64,000 nt of DNA from Nereocystis luetkeana (lineage: Eukaryota > Sar > Phaeophyceae > Laminariales > Laminariaceae). Shown here in pieces: positions 42,201 through 53,263 of this stretch. The notes beneath the pieces were generated by a model, which was not told the DNA's origin, did no database searches, and saw only the letters and a list, made by a program, of their open reading frames with translations. Positions within the stretch are counted from its first letter, which is position 1. Each line of letters begins with the position of its first letter. The stretch lies in contig JARUPZ010000017.1 in assembly GCA_031213475.1 (NCBI GenBank), positions 9,799,087 through 9,863,086 of the forward strand, written 5' to 3'. A program made the position numbers and the translations under genes.

Positions 42201-45200
42201 CCTTTGGGACCGCAGTCCCGTTCTGGGGACAAACTGCTTGAAATTTGACTGTTTTGTCCCCAAAACTGGACTGCGGTGGGAAGAGGGTTATTTCAAGTAG
42301 CATGCCGCCAGTTGTATTTCAACTTACTGATCTCCCACCAAGTACAAACAAGCCCTTGCCCCCCCCACGCTCACGATTAAGACCCCGCCCTATTAAACAG
42401 AGTACGTAGGTGGTCTTCTTCCTTTCTATCCCGACCCTTTTCCGCCTCTGTCTTCTCTTTTCAACCAACTGCTTTCATCGTCAACTTGACGACTTTCTCC
42501 ATTCATTATTTTCAAAGATGCCAGCGATTCTTGAGTTTGTGTGTGTGTGTTCTTCATATTAACCCGTTCTTTCTACCCGTCGACATCCAGCACAATGACA
42601 ACCAGTGTCCGTGACGATTCTTCAATCCTAGAAGAGATACAAGTTCTGTGGTCACAAATCTACGCCACAGAGATACTACGTTGCCACGTACCAGGGTATG
42701 CAGTAAGCACAGCAGCAGTGGTGGGCAATGCTATGCCATGCCATGATACTGGATGTGTATACTTCTTCACTAACCCCATATCTCCTTTCAATTTATCACG
42801 TCAAAAAAACGTCGACTTGATGACCTTCTCCTCCATCTCTTTTTTCATAGATGCCGGAAATTCTTCTGTACCCCAGATCTCCTTCGAACGAAATACCAAG
42901 TCGACTTACTCAAGACCTTCCGGGAACGGTTTTGTGCCTCTTTTTTCGTCGTTTTCTGTTTTTGTCCATTTAGGACTGCAGTTCCGATATGGCGACACAC
43001 TGCTTATAATTTGGGTCGATTGCCTCCATAGCCGGTCGCCCCGGTGGTTCAAGTGCTTAACCTCGAATTCTACTTGTTTGAGTCCTGGGTTCGAGCCCTA
43101 GGAGGGTCGGACTTTGACTTTATTTGCAAAAATAAAAAAAGGGATTCAATTGTTGAGAGCGCCTTGCAGCGTGGGTAGGCACAATTCGATGCGAGTCGAC
43201 GAGGGAAGAAAAGGCTGAAATCTTCTCGCGATAAAAATGAAGGCACGTACCGTAGCGGGAAGGGGGGAAAAGAGCCTGCTATGTGACCCCGGATCTGAGT
43301 TACGAGTTGGAAGGAGAGAGAGAAGAAGATGTGCGAAGATAATGAATGGGATGGAAAAAAATAAAATAAAAAAAATAACGTAGCCGCAGTTCTAAAAGGG
43401 TTAAATAAATGCGAAAAACACAACAAGTAAGTACGGTATATATATAACAAATATGACGAAAGCACCTCCCGGAGACTAACGTTGACCTTCGCAAAAACAA
43501 TATCGCCGGTACAGGGGTCCACGAGCAAAAAAAAACACTACGTACCCATCCATGCATAACCGAGTTTCCAAAGAGATATATATGTATGTACGGGTTGGCG
43601 TTATTGTTGCAGGAGACAGGGGGAAAAAACCCGTTCTCCTTTCCTTTTTTTTGGGGGGGGGCAACCACGCCCGACCGAGGGTACCTGGTCTTGAACCCTC
43701 GGGGGTACTAAAATCAACTCCCAAACAAAACAACTAACTAAACGTACATGAACGCGCCCGTACCTCCTTACACGACCATGTTACTGGAAGTGTCGGGGTA
43801 TATCATACGAGGTGCTCCTCGCACTGAACAATTTAAAATGAAGATGACACCTTGAGGAATTTTTGAAGTTTTTAATGTAAGAACGAAATACGTCAGCTTA
43901 GCTGTGACTCCGACTGATAAACATATAATACTCAACATTGCAAGCTGCGTATCACGCCTGTAGCATTAACCCGTTTAGGACCGCAGTCCCGTTTTGGGGA
44001 CAAACTACTTGAAATTTGAGTGGTTTGTCCCCAAAACGGGACTGCAGTTCTAAAAGGGTCAACTTTGGTGCTTTCATGATTTACATATACAATACTGCTG
44101 CTTGTAGCTTGTAGTAGTATAAGTAGATTACTCATGATCGATTATTGACGTATGCAAGGCATTGCCATAACCATTACGGCAGTAGTTACGCATTACTCAT
44201 CGTGTCTCCTCTGGCTGAAAACTGCTTACGTTTCTTCCATCAGTGGAAAATTGTACCGTGGGTTTCCACTATATGTGAAGGATTGTTCCTCTACCAAGAG
44301 GATATAGTATATATAGGGGACACAACTTTGACAATTAACACACACTGCTACACAACCTTCTTACGCACTGCGGACCCTTTGTTAAGTTAAGCGTCGTTAC
44401 GCGTAACGTACCATTCCCGAGAAGTACCGCATACCGGTATAGGATACTCTCTCGCTGGGATCACGTGATACGTACAGCAGTACGACACGATATTTCTCAT
44501 CTATCTCCGGAGATCGGAAACCGATACGTGTACTCGTACAATTCTTGGCTTGTTTTATTTTTACCGCGGAGTTTCTTCCACTCCAGAGTTACTGGAGCCG
44601 GTCCTGCACCTGCGACCACGGACTGCGTTGTATTGTGGCGATGAGTTAATGTGAGAACAACGTTCATACACTTGATCGGGGTCCCACCGTCGCATACCCG
44701 GTGGGCCCCTCTGAGACGACCAACTTACCTTGGTATGGGCGACGAACAAGACCGGGGAGAAGGGCTGCTGATATGTCAGGTTCCTCACGCGAATCTGGCG
44801 GACGACAGATAACACACGACACGGCGTGGCAGGATTTTTTTTGTGAGATATATATATTGAATAGCAAGCAAACTCATGCAGACAAGTGGGTAAAAACGTG
44901 ACCATAGACCGCATGCATCAAAGAAGGGCGCTGCTGACGGGGTTAGGCATTCTTGGTGAGTGAGGTGATTGGCATATCAGCCTCGATTCCGACCTATATG
45001 CAGCAATACAGCAATCAGTAAATAAATGAAATGTCCTACTAGTATTACCAGTAGACGAACAACGATTAGTGGTATGATTTACGTATTCTCATGCGGATCT
45101 CTTGCGTACCGCTATACCTGGTACGGGGCATACATAATGAAAAGCATCATATCAGTAGGACTGCACGCAGTAGGGGCACAGGGGGAATTCCCGGGAACGG

Positions 45201-48200
45201 TTGCATTGATTGTGCCCAAGCGAGCACTGCAGAGTCCCTTGGGGTCGCTGATGGTTGGCTTCATTGTTCCGAGCCGAGTAGGACAGCAGATCTCTCGGGG
45301 TTGGAAACATCCAACATCGGTCTACGTACCCATGCCGCATAGATAGCCCTTTCAGGACTGCATCCTCGTGTTGGGGACAAACTACTTAGAAGTCGACTGG
45401 CATGCCCCCAACACGGGACTGCGGTCGTTCTAATAGGGTTAACTTAAACCTCGGAATGGCCAGTCAAACCAACGCCATTCTTGACCCCTTTAGAACTCCA
45501 GTCCGGTTTTGGGGACAAGGCTCTCAAATTCCTAGTAATTTGTTCCCAATTGTCCCCAAAACGAGACTGCAGTCCTGAAAGGGTTAAGGCCGACTTTTGA
45601 GTCGCCCAATCAATACGATGGGGGGACATCGCAGTTGAGAACGCCACTGCTGCTGCAGTTGGGCCGGGAAAGTCAACCGTAATCCAAATACCAAAGATTC
45701 AGCAGGGTAGCCCAAGTAGTATTATTGATAAAAGGATACAGCAGTAGTGGAGGGAAAAGGGGAACCCAACCTATCCTCTGCCACCAATACGCACCATTTT
45801 TGTAAGATCGTCTCATCTCCTTACAGAGGTCGCACGTTTTGCTTAGTTTTACCTCACCATCTATCATCTGAGCTCTTCAAGTGTACTCGTCGTGATAGAT
45901 GGTACCTGGTATACCGGTAATCTTCATATCAGGTACCGGTATTAAATATTACTATTAATAGTCCACCCGTACAGCAAATAGTATTCTATTTGCCATTTGA
46001 CCTATATAGCTCCGTCCATATTAAATGCGAGGTATTAATAATAGTACGTTTTTTAACCGTCACTTTTACTCGTCGTAGCAGGTGTCGCCGTCAGCGATCT
46101 TCTGGATCCGCCCTGGTCACAGGTGTTATCCTCTCTTTTGCCCGATATGTCCCTTCATTTTTATCGCTCAGAGTGTTCAGCCTTCCCATTGTTGTTGTTG
46201 TTGTTGTTGTTATCCTACCCAGCTTCATCAGTACACCCAGTGTCCGTCCTGATTCCCTATCCTAGAGAGATACTGATCCTGTGGTCACAGGCTGTGAGAC
46301 AGAGGAAGACCAAAAATAAAACTAAATAGCAAATTTAAGTGTCAAGCTAGCAAGTGAAGTGTCAGCGTACCGGGTACGAGAACACAACAACACAACAAGC
46401 AAGACCGGAAACATAATAAGAGCAAAATACAACAAAACCTGACAAAACCGAAAAAAACAAATTGCTCGTCGATTTCATCTACAGCGGTAGTCTATGTCGC
46501 TACGAGTCCAGCCAGCCGTTAATAACTCATCACGCTATTATTACGCCTCTCGCTATCATTTTGAATAAAATGTGTACCTGGCAGGCCATAAAGCAACATG
46601 ATAAGACTCGAACCCACGAAGTTGAGCTTTTTAGTGGGCAGGCGGAGCACAATCAAAATATCAATCGATAGCAACCAACCGCGGACGCAGTCAGAGTAGC
46701 GCTTTCATTCCTATGACGCCATACATACCTGGTACTAGACTACATACACTAAAAAAGGGTGACTGGAATCCACTGACTTCAAATACGGACGGTGTTACGA
46801 ACAAGTATCGTCTTCAGACTATTCACGATCACCTGCTGTGTTGTGATTCAAGATATATATTGTAAAAAACGATTTTTTCATTTTTTACGAGGCGTGGACA
46901 CCTGGTGATCGTGCCTACTGAAATTCTGCCTGCCTGTGGTAACGAAACACGCTGTGTGGCCCATTTTTTTTTTTTTTTTGGCTCATCCCATTTATTATCT
47001 TCGTACATCGTCTTCTCTCTCTCCTTCCAACTCGGAGCTCAGATCCGGGGTCACATAGCAGGCTCTTCTACCCCCTTCCCGCTACGGTACGTGCCTTCAT
47101 TTTTATCGCGAGAATATTTCAGCCTTTTCTTCCCTCGTCGACTCGCATCAAATTGTGCCTACCCACGCTGCAAGGCGCTCTCAACAATTGAATCCTTTTT
47201 TATTTTTTATTTGCATCTCGATGGGACCAGACATAAAAATACGGGTAAAGAAATACATAGTACCATATCTGTGCTGCACCTTTTTGTGTCAGACAGTCCA
47301 GGAAGAGATGGCGATCGTTGATTTCGTGTGGTAGTAAGGTTCGATTGCTCCTTTTTTCACTGCATATCCGCGAGTCTTCACTCTGACAGCACTCCAGATA
47401 GCAGGCAGGTGTGTTCCTCTTTCGTTTTCACGACTACCGTGCGTTTCGTACGTTGCAGGCAGCACTTCAGACAGCATCCGCTGTAGTCAGCAGCCACGAG
47501 TTGGTTAGTGGTGGGAACGGGGGTACTCTTCTATATTATAGTTGAGAGGATATACCCGCGGCCATGTTAGTTCAGTTTGCACATTGGTTTTATCTCGTGT
47601 GCGCTTTCTTCGTCTCGTGTATTTTGAGGCAGCCGAATTTTCGATTTTTTTGTTTTTCGGATCTTCCTATTAATAGGGCTCCAGCACCTTTGTGTGACCA
47701 CGGACTCCTTCGTCAGAGAGTTAATGCGAGAAACCATCAACATACCAGGTAGTAGTGTGCACGGCAGTATCGTACCAGAGTCCGTAAGGGAAACGGCACT
47801 AACGAGCCGTTTTATTTACACCACCCCGCATCACTTGCAACTTGCAACCAAATTGTACCAGGAACATATATTTTCCAGATGGTGTGGCAAGTTTTTTGTT
47901 TCAGTTTTAGTTATTTACGAGGCAGCCGCAGTATGTACCTTACGTCATCACTGCTGTATGTGGTCTTTGTACTCGTAACGCTGGCGAGAGGTAGAAATGG
48001 ACGGTTTAATGTGAAGAACGCACACGCATACCCTTCAAGGGGAATGGCCCCCGCAATTACCAGAGACGGACGTGGTATCATACCTGTGCTGCACGGCTTG
48101 TCAGACAGCCCGGGAAGAGAAAGCGATCGTTGATATTTGCATAATAATAGTGAAAAAAAAATCGATTGCCCCTTTTTAACTATTAATAGTACTGATTCCT

Positions 48201-49406
48201 CTGTATTTTGTGGATCGTTGTCGTTCTGAATGTCCGCGAGCCGTTACCCTGACAGCACCACCGACAACAGACAGCAGACAGATTTTGCCATCTGTGTTCA
48301 CGGCTACCGCGCGTTTCGTACGGTGCAGGCAGCACTCCAAACTCCTACCAATAACATCAACCGCTGTAGTCAGTAGCCACGAGTTCGATGGTTGCGGGAG
48401 CGGGGGGAACTATAAATAATACTGCTGTACGATTAGTTGCGGCCATGATAATTTGGTTTTCCCATTGATTGATTTCATTTGTGCGTAAGTCTTCCTCGTC
48501 TTACGTACTTTTGGTGGGAAAAGCGTCGTGCTTCTTCACAGCCGAATTTTGGTTTCCGTGTTCTTTGGATCTTCCTAGGGCTGCAGTACCTTTCGTTGTG
48601 TCACCACGGACTCCTTGATCGAAGGGTCAACATGACAACAACAACAAGTAAGTGCTGTATGTACACCAAAAAGAAAATAATGGGAAAAATATGAAGGAAA
48701 AGCAGGGAGAAGCAAGGAACATAGACAAGAAAAACAGCGAAACTCAAAAAAAAGAAAAAGAAGAAAGACGAAACACTCAGGGCGCAGGCCGAGTCCGAGG
48801 CAAGGTTTCTGCTGCTGGTACGATCAGACCTTCCTCCAGATATATATGTCGAGCTGGTGGACCAATTGGGGGTTAAATGAACTATTAATAATAAGCGACA
48901 ACGAAATCGGAAACAAGAGGAGAAATACCTAAGGAGGCATCCTACAAAAGAACAGGTAGGTGTATCACGCAGCCTGCAAAGTTGAGTATACACCCCTTAA
49001 CTCACAGCTGACGTATTTCATAACAGATAACAGTACAGCATAAAAACTTCTTCATTCAGGGAAAACAGCTTTTCGAGCCACGGCCGGCATCATCCTCAAC
49101 GGGCGCCAGTTGAAGGAGGTACGCACGATAGTGGGTGAATGAAGGTGCATGCCGCACACATCCCAAGCATCATAAGTCGTATTCTTGGGTTCGTCCGTAT
49201 GTTCCACATACATTATACCATGGGGGGAAATAAATGGAAGCCTCAAGACAAATACTGGTAAACCTCTACTATCATCGTAGGATGCCTTCAAGGGTCACAC
49301 AAATTTAACGAGTGACTCACGCTCATTCTTCTCCGAGAGCGTTTCTACAGTTTGGTACCAGCCGATGCAGAATTATTGGCAGCGTACGAGGTCGGCGGGG
49401 GGGGGG

Positions 49407-49459
<53 letters not shown>

Positions 49460-50321
49460 CTCACATTAACTTACAATACAATGCAGTCCGTGGTCGCAGG
49501 ACAGGCTCCAATAACTCTGGAGAGGAAGAAATACCTCAAGTAGGTACCATGGACTAGGCAGCGAATAGGACCCCACGACGAACAAAAACACCCTGCGGTC
49601 GGGTTTCGCGAGCAAACTTCTTCGAAGTCATGTTTCGTGTGCGACTTAGAAATCCTCATGCTGAGAGTTTTAAAAAAAATGGCACCACCACCTCTACTGC
49701 TGCTGCTGCTGCTGCGGCATTGCTCCAGAAGCCAAACTAATGTGGCAAAACAGCAGTGTTCGCGTGAGTGGGGTGTTTGTGGGTTGGACTGGACGGCAGA
49801 CTGCAGCTGATGTGCAGCCGAGCCGCTGCTGCCGCTATTTTGTTTTTGTTCATAACTTTTACCATCGTAGGAGGTTTTGCCCTCAGCGATCTTCCGGACA
49901 AGCCGGGGCACAGCTAGGTAGGTGTCGTCCCTTCTCCCCCCCCTCGGTACATGCTCTCTTATTTTTCACGCATAACTGGTACTATTAATAGGTAGGCTTA
50001 TTTATTAGCACACCCACTGGTTGGTTGTCGATTTTCATCGAATGTTGTTCACTCTCTCGCGCTTTCCGCCGATCAATTTTGATGCAAGAAAAAGTCCCTA
50101 CGTGGAAGTACGCACCCGGTGAACTCGTCCCCACGAAAATTATGACCGTAATTAGGCGTGTATATAGACCAACTACTATTAATAGGTCACCAAGAGGTCG
50201 TCGGCTGTGAGCTTATATACTGGTCTGTTTCACTCACCGTGTACTCGTAGTGAGCGTTGGAGAGGGTCAGCGCGGAAGCCGCAACGAGCAGGGCGGAGCC
50301 CACGGAGGAAGTGCGAACCAT
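36008..50321 (-). CDS. Secreted spondin-N-like protein, gene 2 (six exons, 227 aa)
   Basis: Exons in order of transcription: 50321-50238, 44794-44729, 41269-41186, 40140-39987, 38107-38018, 36213-36008; 684 nt including TGA. All introns are GT-AG (5443, 3459, 1045, 1879 and 1804 bp). The signal peptide is MVRTSSV plus a hydrophobic core ending SNA. The mature part has RNLTYQQPFSP, VNTNDGFVGFD, PPVWDAGTE, CTHIPGPACD, PGEGYVHTHRGVHG and WLNPAAEVYIA. The WDAGT element is the form found in F-spondin-type domains. Exon lengths 2-6 and all phases equal those of gene 1, and about 129 of 199 residues in those exons match. The role is inferred as extracellular or cell-surface, with ligand unknown. No frameshift or stop is seen. 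Head-to-head shuffling is excluded: the two genes converge. Confidence 0.9.
37118..37215. mobile_element. MITE-B copy, intron 5 of gene 2
   Basis: TTAC on the left and TTGA on the right, arms ggactgcagtcccgttttg and aaaacggggctgcagtcc, with a short A/T-rich loop. Confidence 0.8.
38018..38107 (-). CDS. Gene 2 exon 5: NTND motif
   Basis: Acceptor ctcttccag, donor GTAAGAG. Encodes V-NTNDGFVGFDS through SSKILPPVWDA in the same split-codon phases as gene 1. Confidence 0.94.
39112..39160. mobile_element. MITE-A half copy
   Basis: Only the left arm (cgggccatagtaaacaggacc with caaatattgttgg) is present, ending in a T tract. No right arm is found nearby. Confidence 0.6.
39987..40140 (-). CDS. Gene 2 exon 4
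   Basis: Acceptor gttgagcag, donor GTAAGT. Encodes ALIADPEVAPYVCGYVVG, MPGVTER and CGDGAVISMATMI, 154 bp and ending one base into a codon, as in gene 1. The CGY and CGD cysteines are conserved, while the segment between them is the most variable part of the pair. Confidence 0.93.
41186..41269 (-). CDS. Gene 2 exon 3
   Basis: Acceptor ataatag, donor GTGAGA. Encodes DINIFKEGLPATNALKVLAE and ends GDASLLG, 28 codons, phase 0 at both ends. 16 of 28 residues match gene 1. Confidence 0.9.
42195..42291. mobile_element. MITE-B copy, intron 2 of gene 2
   Basis: TTAACCCCTTTGGGACCGC on the left; gcggtgggaagagggttat on the right, where the last base of TTAA has changed. Arms match around the gtcccgttctggggaca and tgtccccaaaactggac segments. 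Confidence 0.85.
42970..43010. mobile_element. MITE-B fragment
   Basis: Only a left arm (taggactgcagttccgatat) remains, directly before the SINE-A copy. A lone right arm (gccgcagttctaaaagggtt) lies at 43382-43403 just after that SINE, so the SINE may have inserted into this MITE. Confidence 0.6.
43034..43360 (+). mobile_element. SINE-A, full length, tRNA-like head
   Basis: The head (43034-43112) begins ggtcgccccggtggttcaag and carries a B-box-like gggttcgagcc; it could be drawn as a weak tRNA cloverleaf. The body follows with tttgcaaaaataaa, caattgttgagagcgcc, ggcacaattcgatgcgagtc, cgagaagattt-complement and gtgaccccggatctgagtta blocks. The same order occurs in reverse at 52460 and 55302. 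Confidence 0.85.
43966..44062. mobile_element. MITE-B copy, near-perfect palindrome
   Basis: TTAACCCGTTTAGGACCGC on the left, gcagttctaaaagggtcaa on the right. Arms with cccgttttggggacaaact and tttgtccccaaaacggg are perfectly complementary. Confidence 0.9.
44566..44664 (+). mobile_element. LINE 3' end (truncated)
   Basis: gtttcttccactccagagtt, cctgcgaccacggactgc and gagttaatgtgagaacaacg match the last 100 bp of the LINE-like element ending at 57628. The AAC tail is reduced to one or two units. It lies about 65 bp downstream of exon 2 of gene 2 in transcript terms. Confidence 0.8.
44729..44794 (-). CDS. Gene 2 exon 2: N-terminal spondin strand
   Basis: Acceptor gtccgccag, donor GTAAGT, 22 codons beginning IRVRNLTYQQPFSP and ending AHTK, phase 0 at both ends, 66 bp as in gene 1. 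Confidence 0.93.
45346..45442. mobile_element. MITE-B copy, intron 1 of gene 2
   Basis: Left end ccctttcaggactgcat, right end cggtcgttctaatagggttaa. The arms carry compensating changes around ctcgtgttgggg and ccccaacacggg, so the hairpin stays paired. Confidence 0.85.
45481..45587. mobile_element. Second MITE-B copy 38 bp from the previous one
   Basis: TTGACCCCTTTAGAACTCC to cagtcctgaaagggttaa. The loop holds an extra duplicated tgttcccaat/tgtccccaaa step, making this copy about 10 bp longer than the others. Confidence 0.85.
46075..46215 (-). mobile_element. SINE-B fragment with (GTT)n
   Basis: The + strand shows gtcagcgatcttctgga, gtcacaggtg, ttcatttttatcgc and gttcagccttcccattg, as in the SINE-B body at 54970-55110, then (GTT)8. 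The head is missing. Confidence 0.55.
46975..47216 (-). mobile_element. SINE-A, headless copy
   Basis: It has the SINE-A body from gctcatcccatttattatc to caattgaatcc and tttgca, then breaks off where the tRNA-like head should begin. Confidence 0.8.
47238..47756 (+). repeat. LINE-related repeat, first of two neighbouring copies
   Basis: It shares with 48064-48650 the blocks ctgtgctgcac, cagacag...gaagaga.., gcgatcgttgat, ccgcgag, ctgacagcac, cgcgtttcgta or gcgtttcgta, gcaggcagcact, gtagtca, ccacgagtt, gcggccatg, cagccgaattt, ggatcttcct and accacggactcctt. The final accacggact...gttaatg.gaga block resembles the LINE 3' end. The copy stops at a TACCAGGTA motif. Confidence 0.75.
48064..48650 (+). 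repeat. LINE-related repeat, second copy
   Basis: Same block order as 47238-47756 in the same orientation, about 820 bp further on, ending acatgacaacaacaacaagt. The (AAC)n end supports a retroposed origin for the pair. Several extra insertions make it about 70 bp longer. Confidence 0.75.
48781..48876 (+). other. Short coding-like stretch, unidentified
   Basis: After aaacactcag the + strand can be read as AQAESEARFLLLVRSDLPPD followed by IYVELVDQLGVK and a TGA. The residue composition looks like real protein and not like the surrounding A-rich repeat. A gag-type fragment of a retroelement is possible. I cannot name a family, and the length is too short for confidence. Confidence 0.3.
49059..49117 (+). 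other. Possible + strand exon inside intron 1 of gene 2
   Basis: Bounded by a pyrimidine-rich acceptor (cttcttcattcag) and a GTACGC donor, the stretch reads KTAFRATAGIILNGRQLKE. Both the splice-like ends and the content suggest an exon or exon relic on the strand opposite to gene 2. I have no partner exons, so this stays a candidate. Confidence 0.3.
49404..49545 (-). mobile_element. LINE 3' end with (GTT)n tail
   Basis: (GTT)17 at 49407-49459 is followed by ctcacattaacttacaatac, agtccgtggtcgcagg and aactctggagaggaagaaat, the reverse complement of the LINE end at 57536-57628. On the - strand the tail reads (AAC)n. Confidence 0.85.
49856..50175 (-). mobile_element. SINE-B copy, diverged
   Basis: The + strand has cgtaggaggttttgccctca, gcgatcttccggacaagcc, gattttcatcgaatg, tcgcgctttccgc and gcaagaaaaagtcc in the SINE-B order. 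The tRNA-like head is decayed beyond about 50110. Confidence 0.65.
50238..50321 (-). CDS. Gene 2 exon 1: start codon and signal peptide
   Basis: On the - strand the start is gcatcATGG; the 28 codons encode MVRTSSVGSALLVAASALTL, then SNAHYEYT, and the donor is GTGAGTG. It is two codons shorter than gene 1's exon 1 but shares MVR, the hydrophobic core and the EY end at a phase 0 junction. Upstream sequence is purine-rich on the - strand with no clear TATA box. Confidence 0.9.
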
Positions 50322-50967
50322 GATGCTTCTTCTCTGTTGCTGTGCTTTTTTTCGTAAATAGAGGCGGGCAGGAACTATACGGCTTGACGCGAACCAGCGT
50401 GGAGAGTGTCCGATGGGACTGAGTGTTGTGTGATCAGGGAGGCGAGGAGAGGAGAGAGGGGAGGGATCGAGCTGGGAGTTGAACGGGGGAAAGGCCGATC
50501 GAAGTTGTTGATTGCTGTGTCGCCCTTCGATGAAACAAAAAAAATGAAACCGTTCACGTTTTCGGTTGTTGACCTGTTAAATCTAAATTCCAAAGTTCCG
50601 CCAGCAATGCCATATATACCCAGGTACCTGGCACCTGATACCGTGGTGCTTACTTCCAAAACCTACCAGGTACAAAACAGGTACCAAAAAGGGGGCAACC
50701 TGACTAGTATTGCGTCATACCTGGTAATATATTTACATGTTTTGTAATTTGTAGTTTCTTGCTGGGTTTTCTGTACGACGTACCATGATACCATGGTATG
50801 TTTTTTGTTTTTGTGCACTGCTTTCTCATTTTTTTTTCTCTTGCAGAGCATCTAGATTCGTATTCATCTGTAGCATTTAGCATGGTTCATTCTTATCGGA
50901 GAGCGTTTTTTCCATAATTTCCAAGCTTCGGAATTGTTGGAGATATATATCTGTAGATATATATATA

Positions 50968-51228
50968 TATTTTTTGCTCATCCCATTTATTATCTTCGCA
51001 CATCTTCTTCTCTCTCCCGTTCCAACTCGTAACTCAGACCCGGGGTCACATAGCAGGCTCTTCTCCCCCTTTGCTTCCAGCTACGGTACGTGCCTTCATT
51101 CTTATCGCGAGAAGATTTCAGCCTTTTCTTCCCTCGTCGACTCGCATCGAATTGTGCCTACCCACGCTGGAAGGCGCTCTCAACAATTGAATCCTTTTTT
51201 ATTTTTATTTTTGCAAATAAAGTCAATG
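50968..51228 (-). mobile_element. SINE-A copy abutting the LINE tail
   Basis: The SINE-A body from gctcatcccatttattatc to gcaaataaagtcaatg ends exactly where the (GTT)42 tract begins, without a tRNA-like head. One element probably inserted into the other at the tail. Confidence 0.8.
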
Positions 51229-51720
<492 letters not shown>

Positions 51721-52130
51721 GTGTCACATTCGTGAAATTCTCCAGACCCAAAAAAATCAAGTTCATTAGTATTTCAATATTTCATTTGGGAAAAAAACAG
51801 GAAAATATGGAAGATTGAAAAATTGCGCGAAAAAAATGTCGAAAATTTGGGAAAAAATTTATGACCCTCTCATGCCCTCGTGCCGAACCCGCCTCGTGTA
51901 TCGTGCCTTTCGTATCCAGGGCGATGAACATGACATCGCATCATCTTCTCTGTTTACGAGGGTACTATCAATATTAATATATACCTGGTAAATTGGAAAG
52001 TAATATCGTAATATCTCTGTGCCGTGGTTTAGTCACCACAAAGTTTTTAGCTCTCTATTAATAGGATAATCGGCACATACATGGACACTGGATGTGGTGG
52101 ATGTCGACGGGTAGAAAGAACGGTTTGGGC

Positions 52131-52223
52131 CATTTTAGAACCGCAGTCCCGTTTTGGGGACAAACCACTCCAATTTCAAGTAGTTTGTCCCCAAAACGGG
52201 ACTGCGGTTCTAAAGGGGGTAAC
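52131..52223. mobile_element. MITE-B copy, near-perfect palindrome
   Basis: Arms ttagaaccgcagtcccgttt and aaacgggactgcggttctaa match without error. The left flank has lost TTAA; the right ends gggggtaac. Confidence 0.85.
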
Positions 52224-52459
52224 TTACTGCAGAGCTTTTCCCCATATTTTCCACACTTTTTTGCGCAGTTTTTTCACCTTCCAATTTTCCTGGGTATTGT
52301 TGGTGTATTACCTGGTACATCCATAAATGGTACCAGGTATTTTTTATCATCGATTGTCAGGGCTGTGAGTTGGCTGACTGACAGTTGCCAGCTAGTTATT
52401 ACTTGGTTAGTAGGTGTTATTTTTTATTTTTATTTTTTTCCTTCTTTTGTTTTTTTTTT

Positions 52460-52780
52460 CATCCCATTTATTATCTTCGCACATCTTCTTCTCTCTCTCC
52501 TTCCAACTCGTAACTCAGATCCGGGGTCACATAGCAGGCTCTTCTGCCCCCTTCCCGCTACGGTACGTGCCTTCATTTTTTATCGCGAGAAGATTTCAAC
52601 ATTTTCTTCCCTCGTCGACTCGCATCGAATTGTGCCTACCCACGCTGCAAGGTGCTCTCAACAATTGAATTCCTTTTTTTATTTTTGCAAATAAAGTCAA
52701 AGTCCGACCCTCCTGGGGCTCGAACCCAGGACTCAAACAAGTAGAATTCGAGGTTAACCACTTGAACCACCGGGGCGACC
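52460..52780 (-). mobile_element. SINE-A, full length
   Basis: The body is at 52460-52700, then the tRNA-like head at 52702-52780 (ggctcgaacccaggactc, ccacttgaaccaccggggcg) on the reverse strand. The B-box-like element is ggttcgagccc. Confidence 0.88.
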
Positions 52781-53263
52781 GATAGTTGCGGCGGTGCCAC
52801 CTATTTCAGCTATTTTTCGCATTTATTTTGGGTTTCCTTGCTTGTAGGGAGGCTTGTTTGATATACGTATTTCCCGTCGACTCCAAGAAGTACTACCACG
52901 CTGCGAGCACACAAAGAGATCCTCTGCAACTAATGGCACATCAGCCCATCGTCATCAACAGTTAACTGTGCCGGTGCCAGTGGTGGCAGGCCCGAAGGTG
53001 CCGGCAGCACTGCTCGTGGCCTGTCAACAGACCAAGGCATTGCGTCTCTCTCGTCTGCATCTTGTTCCGTGTCCAGTGGGTGATGAGCACCTGTGGCTCC
53101 GATGTTTGAGCGATGCTTGCCCTGAGGTGGGTATCTATCCAGCGAAGACCTTAAAGCTCAGAACCAAAACTTCGTAGAGCACAGATTGGTTAGTTTTGTG
53201 TGTTGTTAACAGTTGGTAGCTCATACAATGTCACAGAGGGTATAGCATGGTCTTTGCTATTAT

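Noticed and set aside
43070-43528. Open frame of 152 codons on the - strand
   Set aside because: It is antisense to SINE-A; the same translation recurs at 47000, 51090 and 52500 wherever SINE-A lies.
52702-52780. tRNA gene
   Set aside because: The A/B-box-like head is fused to a repeated body and occurs in the same form at 43034 and 55543, so it is a SINE head. A weak tRNA score would be expected.
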